Origin: Escarpia spicata
Lineage: Eukaryota > Annelida > Polychaeta > Sabellida > Siboglinidae
Length of the DNA: 64,000 bases
NCBI GenBank assembly: GCA_963995525.1
Contig: OZ023206.1
Location: forward strand, 70,691,295 to 70,755,294
Direction of reading: 5' to 3'
Shown: positions 22,601-57,091 of the stretch, in pieces
Position numbering within the stretch: position 1 is the stretch's first letter
Layout of the letters: each line of letters opens with the position of its first letter
Notes under the pieces: model-generated
Seen by the model: only the letters and a program-made list of their open reading frames with translations
Told to the model about the DNA's origin: nothing
Database searches by the model: none
Made by a program: the position numbers and the translations under genes

Positions 22601-25600
22601 AGAGCCGGAACCCGAGTAATCTACCTGGCTTTATATACTGGACATCTGTGGAAAGTGTTGAAAGTTGATTTTTTATTCATAAAACGTGACAAAAATGATT
22701 TGTGAATATAGCATAGAATGCATCTTAAAGTTTTATTCAAATAAATAATCTTTTGAAGTTGATATGATGTATCGTTTGCATTTTAAACATGAAAATGTTA
22801 AATGTACGTGCATAACATTCAGAGTTGTACATCCGTAACCTCAGACACATGACCCTGTGACTGACATATGGACAGGAAATGAATGAATTTCTACTTTGTC
22901 TGGAATCTATTGCACAAACTCATAATTTGGTTAAATTTTTATGTATCCATATTTCAGAGTTTTTTAATGGTTGAAGCAACCACCCAAAATTAATTTTCTC
23001 TGCGTATGTCCATAACAGTGCTATTTTTAGGACATTTCTCTTGAAAAGGGGTCAAGCTGGAGTGCTGCCATTTGTCATGGTAATAGTACTAGGTGGGTTA
23101 CACATTAGGCCTATTTAAAAATTCACCTATCTCTATTGTGCATCTTGGCAAAGTTTAAAAAATCTCTGAAATGTACATACATAACGACGGAACTGTCCTT
23201 TTACAAGTTACATCTGTGTTAATTGTTTAAATAAATCAGTCAACATACAATGCCAGGCTTTGTATCTCCGAGTTTACAAACACTGCTACCTGACAATGCT
23301 ATGCAGGCATTCATTCTCCTACCACTATGGTGGAAATGAAATCCATGCATCAAGAAATTGCCAAGATTAATCTATCTCTAAGTCAAAGCATAGGAATGTT
23401 GTTTCCTCAACTGCTCATAAGTTGGTTTCATAATATTAATAACTATCAAAATAAATATTTAAGTGTTTCACAGTGGTACCATTAGCTTTACAATTGAAAC
23501 ATATCCATCGTAAAAAATAACTGCTGGCAGAATACCTATCCCTGTGGCTATTCGTTGAGGTATTAATGATACATTGTCAGTCTATCATTTCTTCTAATGC
23601 AAAACTAGATTTATTATTAACATCAATATGTTATTTCCAACACAACACGATTGCACCATTATGTTTGCCAATAGGCATAACCAAATCTTCATATATTACA
23701 CATCACTACACAAATACGATACCTTGAATGGATGCTAGCAGTGTGAACATGTTTAGAGGTATAATTGATAAATAACTGGTTGGGGTTATACGTGGGACTC
23801 TTGATATGCCTAAAGCTTCCTAGTCCACATGCCTTCTGGAGCTTGTAGCTTTGGATGGGAATCTTGTTAAATAAGCTGTGTTGTGTAGAAACCAAGCCCA
23901 CATCGATGTCACTATTATATATCATTACTACCTGGTAGGCCTTAATATTTGTCTACATTTTAAATCTCAGTGTGTTCTTTCCAGAGTTATAACCATATAT
24001 TAGGAATAGGGAGATGAGACACTGCAATGCGCGTGTATTGATGCTTTTGTGACATTATTTTCGCAGCGCCCTCCAGTGGCTTACGAGTACCCGGGACGAG
24101 TACAAAAACACTGCGGGTGGTGCATAATATGTCTTTTAGTAAGTTTTACCCTTCTCTTCCTAAGGTGGTAAGCTATATTCACTAGGGGGTCACCTGTAAA
24201 TTGAAGTTAACTTCACATCTCATTCACCAGATGCAGCACTGTAAATGTGACTTGCTGTATTTTGACTTGGGATTGAATGATACTGCTAGTTTAGGAACAA
24301 AATCTCAAAAGGGCTCTAGAAAACACTTTAGGGGTACCAAAATGTTACAAGCTGTCATCCATGCCAGGATTTATCCATGACCTTTACTGGTCATATCCAG
24401 CCTGTATGTTACTTACTTTCTATTGTGATTTTTTATTGCGTAGTGAGCAATTTTGTGAAAATGGAGGAAGGGCTTTTTGAAGGTTTTTCAACAAGTACAC
24501 AATCGGCTACCCAGGTATATATCTACTATGATATGATCCATTATAAAATTAAGTGCAGCAAATTTTAAATCAATACAATAGATAGAATTGAAAACACCAA
24601 ATATATCAAGTTATATTAAAATTTTAGTTAGGTTTCGTGACTGAAGATGTACAACAGTTCCAAAGAATTACTTACATACGTGGAACATAACAACTACTTT
24701 CACTTCAAAACTTCCAAATTCATTTCCAAATAAAACAACACTAGATGTTCTAACAAATGATGTAATATATTTGGATACACAACCAAAATATTATCTCTAC
24801 CCCCTTATTTTTCATAACCACCTTATTTGTTATAACCGACAAAGAACATAATCGGCAATATATGTACTAATTACAAGATTACAATGGTGAGATACAAATT
24901 CGTAGTTAATGCTCACATCAATATTGATGAAATTTAAAGATAAACATAACATATGCTAAAATATATAAAAATTTAGTTTTGTTTCGTGAAGGGTGGGTAT
25001 TAGTTTAAATCATTACTTATACATCTGGTGCATGACAATTATGTTTATCTCCCAACAATCCCAGTTCATTTCCAAATAAAACAATAGTAGATTTTGTGAC
25101 AAACAATGTAAAATTTTTCACACAAAGCCGAAACACTAATCCTATCCCCTTATTTTTCATAACCACCGTCTTCAAACACAATCGACTATGTATCCACTAT
25201 TTACAGACCTATGTAGCTAATTTTTATTTCAAAATGTTTGGAAAGGTAACATACGAATGTATACTTAATATGAATGCCAATATTGCAGACCAACTTGAAA
25301 AATAACTATTCTGCCACCAGAGATTAAATTTTAGTTCTTCTAAATGTTGCTAAATGTCATTACTTAGATATATGCACACATATTGGTAAAATTTCATATA
25401 AATTGCTTATTGTCACCAATTTGGTAGCTCCCTTGTGTCTGCACTGTTGAGAAATGTATTATGCAAATAGTAATACAGCATTATGGAGTGTCATAAAATG
25501 TGTACGTCCATAATGCAGATCAACCATAAACTGTTTACAAAAAAGTTAAGTACATGTGCACACTCAGGACTGAAAATGTACTTTGCATATTTTTTTTTTA

Positions 25601-26740
25601 TTAAGCCATTATTAGAGAATACAAAGAAACAATTGTCAATTTTATGTTGTAGACGTACTTGCCTGATGTGACCCAAATTGGACCCACCTTACCCAAAAAC
25701 ATGCTGAACAGAGAAATTAAATTTGACAGCTAGAATGTTATATATATACCTCTATCTGATTACTACATAAAAAAATTGTCTCAAAAAAGAAAATGTGCTG
25801 ACAAACTACTAATTTTTTTTAACATTGAATTTATTTGAAAACATCATAGTCTGTCTTTGACCCTAATTAGTTAACAATTCCTGCAATTATATGATAAATC
25901 CATCACATTTCCAGTTAGTACAGACATTTACCTTTAAAGTGATACCATATTTGTATGGATAAAGCTAATTTGAAAAAATGGTGTTACGGTTGAACATTTG
26001 ACAGAACTGCCCATAAGTCAAAATAAATTGTCTATTATTCAATAGTGTTACATTATATTATAGTCCTGTTGTATCTGTAGTGATCTGGGACTTAGGAAGG
26101 GCATTTTATGCGGTCCCTGCTTTGGAGATCATGGTCCCTGCTATCAACACACTTAACAAAAACCATGATAGAAGGCAAACTGCTAGCAAGAATTGCATCA
26201 ACTCATGTGTCCTCCCTCAGACGCACTGTATCGTCCCAGAAACATCAAGGCTCAATGGCGCCACCATGCAGGTAGCACCAGAACTACAGTGAGGTTCTCA
26301 GATTTTGCGCAGTGATTTGTCATCATTGGCAAAACCATTGACACAATACAATATTGAACTGTTTTCAAGTTTAATGATTTCTTCCAACAATTTGTTAATC
26401 ATGACCACACATATGTACTGATATTAGGAATAAAATAGATTAAAAAATGACAGGACATATGAAGTGCTGCACCATAGCCTTGAGGAGTATAGTATGTTGT
26501 CGACAAAAAGGCTATATATGACAAAACAACACAAGTGCCGCTACATGTACAAAGTCATCACATTGTCCTTTCATTTATTGATATTATAAAAATAGATGTA
26601 CTATGACAGTGATGTCACCTTGCAGATAATTTGGAACCAAGTTCAACCGAGTCAGCTGTCTGTGACACATAAGTCAATGAATAGAACTAGGTCTAGGCAA
26701 TGACATCATCTAAATGGATGTTTCCTGCCTTCTGCTAACA
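19652..26740. other. Seven kilobases without a recognised gene
   Basis: AT-rich, with open frames no longer than about 80 codons and none resembling a known protein. Minor features are short AT microsatellites (about 20,940) and a pair of related stretches near 24,690-24,830 and 25,050-25,190 that share CAATCCCAG- or CTTCCAAATT-CATTTCCAAATAAAACAA and CCCCTTATTTTTCATAACCACC phrases, an imperfect duplication of about 140 bp. I see no RNA gene or promoter. Confidence 0.5.
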
Positions 26741-27900
26741 TGGTGCAGCGATAGAAATAAGCCAGAATATTTACTTGTCTGCCGGACAAGTAAGTTTTGA
26801 AATCTACTTGTCCGCCAAAATTTTAACTTGTCCGAGTGGTTGTCAAGGGGAATCGAAGCTTCGGAAAAAAGTCTTAGTATCATTATAACATATAACACTG
26901 CTGTATAATTTTGGCATCAGTTTGTCATTGAAGATGCCACTCAACCATCAGGAACACGACCAATGCAAAGCCAGGAAATGTTGTCACAAAAATCATAATA
27001 ATCTATATAATCTGATATTATTTTGTTCAACCTCTATCAGTCTATAAACTTCAATATTAACAAAGTTCTGTATTTTACAAACGAAGATAATATTTAATTG
27101 ATCATCAGCAAACAAACGCATATTTTTCCTAAATGTTCTACTACCATTGCAATGATGATAAAAAGTTTTAACGGTGCCCGAATTACATTTACCAGGCGGA
27201 ATATATACTATTTACACGTCCACCAAGCCAAAAAAATGAATTAGAAATTCCACATTTTATGCTGTGCATCCAGACATTTTCGAATATGCATATTTTTGGC
27301 GCGCTTTTCTGGATGCCGAGATGTGATGTCGCTTATGACTCAAACTCGCATCAGGCCGACCCTTTCCATGCATTCAGAGCATGTTTACAAGTATAGCTTT
27401 TGGGTCGAAACGAGCGTCAGAATGAGTTACTGTGCAATATTCCGACGTAATACAAACACTAGTCATCATAGAGCAACAAGCAGTTATCTTACTGTTCCAC
27501 ATGAATCGAATTTTATTCAAAACAACGAATGCGAATGGGCCTAAAAGTCGACTAGGTTTCGGCGAGCTTGGGCTCGTTTTCAGAATAATTATATCGAATG
27601 CAACCAACAGGAAATAATCTACACCAATAAACGTACATAGCAAACATATATTGTATCCAGTTACATAAAGTAACATGTATAATCTCATAATATCACTAGA
27701 ATATCGATATATGAAGGAGTTGTACAATTTATCATAACAACTTAAATCAGTCAGAGGGTTTCCGGTGGTCCCGCTAGCTCAGTGGGTAGGCGCGTTGGTT
27801 ACTTGTCGTTTATTTTAAGTTTTGTTCACCGGATAACCATGTAGTCATTTTACTTGTCCGGGCCAAAAATCACTTGTCCCGGACAAACGGACAAGTGCTA
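26741..27900. mobile_element. Possible repeat element bounded by ACTTGTCCG inverted motifs
   Basis: Near 26,770-26,840 the motif ACTTGTCCG or its complement occurs several times, and near 27,850-27,895 again in opposite overall order (ACTTGTCCGGGCC, CACTTGTCCCGGACAAACGGACAAGTG). The ends resemble a loose inverted repeat around about 1.1 kb. A tRNA box-A-like stretch (CTAGCTCAGTGGGTAGGCGC) lies at 27,773-27,792. No coding sequence is recognised. Classification is uncertain. Confidence 0.35.
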
Positions 27901-28332
27901 TTTCGAACCAGGGCCTCACCCAGGATCAAATTTTTGCCAGTCCAAATTTGTTCCGACATGCTACAAAGCGAGGTCTGGCATGCGATCAGACACGCGATCG
28001 AATGTATTGAATGAGAATTCCTAATTTGTGTGTCTATTTTTTTTTCAAAGCATGTGATTCACATTTTAATGCCATTTACAATATAGCACAAATAAGTTGT
28101 TTTGCTAGAACACATTTAATTGCCACAATTTATAAAATTACTAACAAAACTATAACAAATTAGCAAACATATTTAATGTGAAATGCTAATTTTATATACA
28201 ATTAAAATGTGTGTATACAAATTGTATACAAGGTCTGATAGACTATGGAAGCTAATATTTGGAATTTTAAAGCATCTGATTTTTTGTTGTACAAGTATCA
28301 CATAATAATATTAGAAATACTACAGTTCGATT

Positions 28333-28929
28333 ATGCGTGAGACAACCACCGCGCTGACCGAACTCCGAGTCAGCTTGCAGTACACGCAAACCCAAGTCGA
28401 GGAGATCAAAGAGAAGCAGTCGAAGGAAAACATTGACGATCTGTCGAAGAAGATGATCGAATTTGAAGAAATGATCAAGAAAGTCGAGCACGCGATCGAC
28501 TACCAAGAAAACCAGTCAAGACGCTGTAATCTACGTTTCGACGGCGTTGCTGAGGTCGACGGCGAGACGTGGGAGCAGACGGAGAAGAGTGTGCGCAGGG
28601 CTATGACAACAGCCCTAGAACTCCCTGAAGCCCAAGTGCGCGCCATCAACATCGGTCGCGCGCACCGAACTGGCGGCACGGGGACGAGAGCCCGGACCAT
28701 CGTGGTCAAGTTCGAGTTGTTCAAGGACCGCGAGCTCGTACTGCAGGCGGTGAAGAAGAAACGGCCTCGTGGCATCTACGTGAACGAGGACTATTCGCAG
28801 AGGGTCATGGCGAGGCGGAAAGAACTGCTACCAAAAATGATGAAGGCCAGGGAAGAGGGCAAAGTTGCATATTTGTCATTTGACAAACTGGTGGTAAGAG
28901 AGCGACACGATGTCGCAAATCGTGGTTAA
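28333..28929 (+). pseudogene. LINE ORF1 protein, 5'-truncated
   Basis: 198 codons: a coiled-coil-like Glu/Lys-rich start (residues about 10-55), then an RNA-recognition-like domain starting at SRRCNLRFDGV (about 62), an INIGRAHRTGG motif, TIVVKFELFKDRELVL, and a C-terminal segment with NEDYSQRVMARRKELLPKM and AYLSFDKLVV. This order matches L1-type ORF1p (coiled coil, RRM, C-terminal domain), an RNA-binding chaperone. It is shorter than the usual 300 or so residues. Its GC-rich codons differ from those of the AT-rich ORF2 that follows, which is odd for one element. Confidence 0.8.
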
Positions 28930-28982
28930 ACTACCAAGTACCTGTTGACTATCATGGCAAACATTTTTGTGATGACTTAACC

Positions 28983-31489
28983 ATGGCGTCAACTACACAA
29001 CAAAATGACGAGTTAACGCCTCCGTATGATACACCGTTTGATTATAATGAACACTGTTACGAACACGATATTGATACTGATTGTTTGTTGTATAACGATA
29101 TGCCCACGCAATGTAAATACTACACCCCAGCACAATTTTCAACAAACTTTAGCAGTGTTGGCAAAAACCAGCCAATCAAACTGAGTATGATACACTTTAA
29201 TGCTCGGAGTTTAAAAGTTAACTTACCCAAGATTAAAGATACTATCCAAAGCATGGAGTATAAATTTCATATAATTGCTATATCAGAAACGTGGCTTAAA
29301 GAAAACAATTGGGACGGAAGTTAAGTAAACTGTAACGATGTCGTATTTTCGGGTTACAAACTGTACTGTAATTCCAGAAAAAACAAACACGGTGGCGGCG
29401 TTGCCATATATGTGTGTGAATCTGTACTTAACAATTGCCAGTCTTCTGATATTTGTCTAAGGAATATATCGTATGCTGTTGATGACTGTTTTGAAAGCAT
29501 CTTTATTGAGATACAAATTGGTAAACACGAAAAAATCAATGTCGGTTGTATGTATAGAGCACCGAATACCAGCATCAGCAAATTTAATGACAATCTTTCA
29601 TTCATACTGGGAAATCTCACCAGCAAAATCGTGTATATATGTGGTGATTACAATATAGACCTATTGCACTGCGAAGAGCAAGCTGAATCAAAATATTTCA
29701 TTGATCAAATGTTCAGCTCTGGATTATATCCCTTGATCACCAGGCAGGCCCACACGAGTAACAAGCACGACTGCTAGTATAATAGATAACATTTTCTGTT
29801 CTGAACTGTGTAGAAACAAAATGTGCGGCATTGTTTTAAGCGATGCTACAGACCATATGCCAATTTTCGTCCTGTGTGACAACAGCACTTATGCGGTTAT
29901 TAACGATGATCCAACATATAAATATAACAGAACGTTAGATGAGGACTCATTAAACAAATTTAAGCACGATTTAAATTATGCAAACTGGGACACTGTAATG
30001 AACGAGTCAAACCCTGATTTAGCATTCTCGCGCTTTATGCAAATACTAAATAATACTTATAACGATGCCTGTCCTATAAAAACTACAACATATTCAGGAG
30101 AGACAAAAAAGAATGATAAACCTTGGTTATCAAGCGGGCTAAAAAACGCTTGCATAAAGAAGAATAACATGTACTTAGCGTTTCTAAAAAATATTACAGA
30201 ATTAACAGAAATCCGCTACAAAAATAAGTTAACAAAATTATTACGTCTAGAAAAGAAAAAATATTACAGAAAAAAACTCGACGATTGTAAGACTAATATA
30301 AGAGCAACTTGGAAAACTCTTAACAGCATAATAGGTAAAAGAAAACCTGATACCACATATTTGAACAAGTTTCATGTTGGCGATAACATAGTAGTATTAG
30401 AAAATAAAGAAATAGCTAATCATTTTAACAATTTCTTCGTCGATATAGGTACTAAATTATCCAACCTCATAGAACCCTGCCCGGGAACAAAGCCAACCGA
30501 CTACCCCCGGGTATGTAAAACGTACTGTATCACAATCAATGTATATGTCCCCCGTTACTGAACAAGAAGTACTCGAAATTGTGTCTGGGTGCAAAAGTAA
30601 AACTTCATACGGACACGATGAAATCAGCATGAAAACAGTTAAGCATGTAATAAAGCAAATTGTACAACCGCTAACCCACATTTTTAACAGATCTTTGATC
30701 AGCGGATCATTTCCAAATGATATGAAATTAGCAAAAGTCATTCCTATATTTAAGTCAGGAGATCGTTTTCAATTTTCTAATTATAGACTTATATCTCTCT
30801 TGTCCCAATTTTCAAAAATACTTGAAAAAATATTCAACAAAAGGCTAAGGTCTTTCATTGAAACACAACACATATTGACAGATGGGCAGTATGGTTTCAG
30901 AAGTAATCACTCAACTTCACTAGCTTTAACAGAATTTGCCAAAAAAATTACATCCGCAATGGATAAATGCCATAGCACGATTGGGGTCTTTATCGACCTA
31001 AAAAAAGCCTTTGACACTGTTGACCACAACATACTGCTAAGTAAATTGCAATGCTACGGAATCAGGGGTCTGGCTCTGGCCTGGATAAAAAGCTACTTAA
31101 CCAACCGTAGACAATATGTATGCTATAACAACAGTAACTCAGAACAAAAGGAAATCAAGTGTGGAGTCCCGCAAGGTTCAATCCTTGGCCCGTTATTATT
31201 TATTCTGTACATAAATGACATGTGTGAAGTCTCAAAATTGCTTGATATTATTTTGTTTGCTGATGATACAAACATTTTTTATTCCGCTAGTAACACAGAT
31301 GAAGTATGTACTGTTATTAACAACGAACTAAAAAAACTAGACCTGTGGTTTCGAGCGAACAAATTATCACTTAATGTGAACAAAACACATTTTATAATGT
31401 TCAACAATAAAAAGCAACCTAGAACAGATGTGCATATAGTTTTGAATGGGAAAAACATTGAGCAGGTATCATATACTAAATTCCTTTGA
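28983..31489 (+). pseudogene. LINE ORF2: endonuclease and reverse transcriptase, broken
   Basis: The endonuclease part shows MIHFNARSL (about 29,190), AISETWL (about 29,280), an HGGGVAIYV motif after the first nonsense codon, GCMYRAPN and CGDYNIDLL, then SDATDHMPIF (29,840), the order found in apurinic-type LINE endonucleases. The reverse transcriptase from 30,539 carries VIPIFKSGD, NYRLISLLS, GFRSNHST, the FIDLKKAFDTVDH catalytic motif, KCGVPQGSILGPLLFILYIND, the FADD catalytic motif (near 31,256) and LNVNKTHFIMF. The frame is lost near 29,760 and 30,490. The product would copy the element's RNA at a nicked target, but this copy is dead. Confidence 0.9.
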
Positions 31490-32030
31490 GTAACCATTGA
31501 CGAAAACGTAACATGGAGAGAACACATAAAATGGTTGAATAAAAAAACATAGCAGTTTTGTATAAAACTAGGCATGTTCTTGATAGTCAAGCGTTACACA
31601 CATTATATAATTCACTTGTTGAACCACATATGTCATATTGCTGTGAGATCTGGGGAAATACTTATCAATCTAGACTCAGAAAACTATTTATGTTACAGAA
31701 AAAAGCTATACGGATTATTTATAATCTTAATTACCATGATCATACATCTGTATTTTTCCATCTCTCAAACATGCTTAAATTTCATGATTTAGTTAAATAC
31801 AAGACTATGATCATACTTTATAAAGCAAACAACCATTCTTTAAATGGTCGTGTTCAAACATTATTTGAACCAACCGCAGCTATACACATACATGATACAA
31901 GACAAGACTGCTGTCAATCACCGTCAAGGGTATAAAAACGTGGAACAATTTACCAAACAAATTGACTCAGCTTCCAAGTTTAACACAATTTAAAAAAGCA
32001 ATCAAGTTGTCATTACTTTCTACATATTTG
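31490..32030 (+). pseudogene. LINE ORF2 C-terminal tail
   Basis: Continuation after the TGA at 31,489: VTIDENVTWREHI, a frameshift near 31,548, then LYKTRHVLDSQALHTLYNSL, YCCEIWGNTY, QKKAIRIIYN and a WNNLPNKL segment ending near 32,030. The same post-catalytic signature occurs in the independent LINE fragment at 5.9-6.6 kb. Confidence 0.8.
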
Positions 32031-32240
32031 TGAATTGTTAATTGAAGGTGATGTTTTGTTAAACCCATGTAATAGTAACACAAGCACTATAGTAAACAGT
32101 ATATATATGAGTTGTGAATATTATTTTGTGATTTATTTATAATTCCTGTTGTATTTATTCAGTTTTCATAGTTCGAGTAGGGCATAGCAACACATAAGTC
32201 TATGACTTCAGCTATGTCCTTTCAACATTTTATTAATATC

Positions 32241-33534
32241 TAGACGCGCATTAATGACACTGATAATAATATGCTCACGTGCCACATGCCACGGCAGTCA
32301 GTAGGCTGGTGGCAGTCAAAGTTGTAACATTGTACACAGGCACAGCAATGGTTGACGTCACCGTACTGACTTTGTAGAACTCGTAGTGGATTAAATATGT
32401 GATGATAAATTGAAACAAGTGAATGAGACAGTTTCTTCAGAGTATCTCGAGTAGCAGTATTGATAGATTTAGCAATTCTTTAATGTGTATCATTTTCTGT
32501 AGTCGGATATTTGTATTCCCATAATAAGGCGGCAGTTTCCGTAATGCCGTGATCTGAGGTGAATTTCCGTAATGAATACTGAGAATCCGTAATGGTAGGC
32601 AGCCCTGCAACGGTGAACACCAACACATCTCCTCGTTGGTTGATTACAATCCATATGATCCCAATATGATTATAAGTGCGAGTTTTCGATTGCAACCTGT
32701 GTTTTTGCGAAGAAAACCATACCTTCGCGACGAGCCGTCGGCATGAAATTCTTAGCGCGCATTTTCGCTAAATCACCGACGACAAGTTCGTCAAATAAAG
32801 GAATACTTCTTAAAACTTTATACCATTGTAAATAATGTTCTGTTGTTGTTCCGATGGTATTAAATATGTATCCTTTAATGCGGACTGAACGATGTAAGGA
32901 CTGCGTGGTTTGTCATAGTTTTGCACCAGATCTGGCCAGATCCAACAGCCGCAGCGGCCGCTGTGGTAATGCTAGTTAGTTACTGTGATAGTCACTGTTG
33001 TCTGCTAGTGGTCGCCGGTACCTTTGATACGGTTACAATTACGTCTAGGAAATCATTTGGGAATGGAAAGAGCGGGTTCTTCCCAGGCACTAATCATTAC
33101 AGCAATACACTCAATTGGTGCCTGCGCAACATCACCCAATCAGTTCATTAAACTGTCCAATTGAGTCTCATCATAATCGATGAGTGCTTATTGGAACTTC
33201 CCGCCCTGATTATTTGGGCTACGCAAGTGTTGCCTGCTTTTCAAACAGCCACTGCTAGCGGTTAGGTGACAATTACCCTAGCAAGTCGAGGCCTTAATTG
33301 GTTTCTGACATGTGTCGGGCAGCTCGCCAGGCGATCCGGGTGGTCGATTTTCAAAACCAATCTCAGTAGATTTTGTAACTGGCTTCGCGGCAGTTTCAAT
33401 GACGTCGTAAAAATAGCATGGACGGGGCTGTCCAGCGCAAAAAAATACTGGCAGACCTGTCCACAATCAATTTCACCCCGTCCAAAATCGCGATTTTCGA
33501 ATTTTACCCGTTCAAATGACGGGTGGACGGGTCT
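32241..33534. other. Interior of the hAT-like element, non-coding
   Basis: No transposase or other recognised frame. It is somewhat richer in CpG than the surroundings, with repeated GTCC/GGAC phrases near 33,420-33,540 close to the right end. Confidence 0.45.
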
Positions 33535-33557
33535 CTGGGTGAGGCCCTGTTTTGAAC

Positions 33558-34859
33558 ACTGTGGTGAGAAGGGATCACAGTTTATTATTATGCTTACCTC
33601 AAGTTACCTGTTTGGATCTAATTATGAGCAAGTGCACACTTCTGTCATTATGTGTACATATGTGACTACACATCTGTTGAAAGCATTATTTAGGCAGTGT
33701 TCAAGAGCATTAATATTTATTTCCCTTTATTAGTTTCAATTGCACAATGATTTGTTTGTGTTTAACACTAAGAAGAGTGGCAGAAAATTGTGCATAATTT
33801 GTTCCAACCCTGCACTTGGTGACACAAAAAACCAGTTGGAAATGAGGAATGCGTCTTCTTAGTCGAGTATGCACAATTTGCTGCCACTCTTCTTGGTTGA
33901 GTTTGTTACATTAACTAATTACGGAAATGACTTTACCAGCTTAACAAAATGCACAATTTAACCAGTGCATTATTTTTAGGCGAGCGATCGCCGTTGCTCC
34001 TTACCGCTCGCACTAATCGCTCAACTAGGGAGAGATTTATGGCTCGCGGCAATTGCCATTATCGCTCGAGTCACCAGACCTGCTGCATGTGGTGCCCTCT
34101 AGCTGCAAAATATACACCCTTTTGTTTGAAAGAAAATATGTTCTTGTCACATAAATTAGCATTCGCGCGCAGTTGTCGACGTTTCCAGAGCTATGACTTG
34201 GAGTTTGCTTATTGTACAACAGGATTCTTCTTGGCTGGCCATTGTTTGACAGTCATAGATCATTAATCAGCTGCAATTTTCTGCACTGGGGTAGCGTGAA
34301 ATTGCTTGATGTCCCGAATTGACCTGATCAAATTAATCTTGCGTAATAGATACCGCTATGGCATGGTTAGCCTAGATTGCGTTTTGGCCTGACTGGGCAG
34401 TGGCATTACCAAATGGACAAACAGGAACACCATGTAGTGGATAAAAATAAAACTAACAAATCGGTCGCGTTAAATTATTTGGCATATTTAGGCAAGCGAT
34501 TTATTGCTCGCCTGTTTTTTTCAAAGTGACGCACTGATTTAACAAAATATTCATATAAATGAATATATATATGATTCATCCTAAGTCTGAATGCCCCCCA
34601 AAATTGTGTCATTCATTGGAGCACTGATTCGTGCAATGGTCATCAACTGAAAAATAATTTATCCAACGAGAACACAATTATTGGCTATTCGTAACATTTT
34701 GTTTTTGGTTACATTAAGTAGAAACCTTTCATTACCTGCAAACTATAATGGTGATAATAATTATGCCTTAATTAATCAAGCTACTTTTAAACAGAAACAA
34801 TGCCAATATTATAACTAACACACGCACATACACTCACGCGCCCATATATATATGGCCGT
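33558..34859. other. Non-coding with a 33-bp imperfect hairpin
   Basis: An inverted repeat at 33,764-33,796 and 33,868-33,903 (core AAGAAGAGTGGCAG and CTGCCACTCTTCTT, about 30 of 33 bases paired, 71-bp spacer) could be a small foldback element. No gene is recognised in the rest. Confidence 0.6.
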
Positions 34860-35100
34860 TGCTATTGGTCCGGACCCGGACATACTGTAAAGTAGCTATA
34901 GCTCCAGCACTTCATTTGCGCATGCGCAATGCAAAACTACCTATAAACAATAGCAACAGTGCCGCCAACCGGACAGTGACTGTAGCTCCGGCAGACTGCC
35001 GGAAAACGTATAAATCGACTACAGTTCCGGCACTGCCTGCCGGACGCCATATGATTTGGCTGTAGCTCCGGCGATGACTATATAATTAACAGTGGCTCTG
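34860..35100. repeat. Degenerate CpG-rich tandem repeat with NRF1-type palindrome
   Basis: About four imperfect copies, spaced roughly 55-65 bp, of a core like GACTGTAGCTCCGGCA followed by CTGCCGGA. The palindrome TGCGCATGCGCA at 34,917-34,928 is the exact consensus half-site pair for NRF1-type factors. It lies about 1.4 kb upstream of NMNAT, so any promoter role is speculative. Confidence 0.55.

Positions 35101-57091
<21,991 letters not shown>

Larger units (their letters stand above)
28327..32240 (+). mobile_element. Degenerate LINE (ORF1 plus endonuclease-RT) inside the hAT-like element
   Basis: A two-ORF non-LTR retrotransposon of the Jockey/CR1/L2 type. GC content jumps at 28,327, where a partial ORF1 begins, so the 5' end is truncated. 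The coding tail ends near 32,030 and an AT-rich 3' UTR runs to about 32,240. ORF2 is broken by a nonsense codon at 29,322-29,324, frameshifts near 29,760, 30,490 and 31,548, and a TGA at 31,487-31,489 where a Gly is usual. It is therefore not functional, although most motifs are still readable. Confidence 0.9.
27909..33549. mobile_element. hAT-like element with nested LINE
   Basis: The ends are exact 15-bp inverted repeats: CAGGGCCTCACCCAG at 27,909-27,923 and its reverse complement at 33,535-33,549. Flanking 8-bp sequences TTTCGAAC (27,901-27,908) and TTTTGAAC (33,550-33,557) differ at one base, which fits the 8-bp target duplication and CAGGG ends of hAT transposons. The only coding relics inside belong to a LINE, so the host element is non-autonomous or its transposase was lost. 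Without the LINE it would be about 1.7 kb. Confidence 0.65.

Noticed and set aside
27770..27845. tRNA-like sequence with a box A (CTAGCTCAGTGGG)
   Set aside because: No matching anticodon arm, box B or acceptor stem follows; at best the head of a tRNA-derived SINE.
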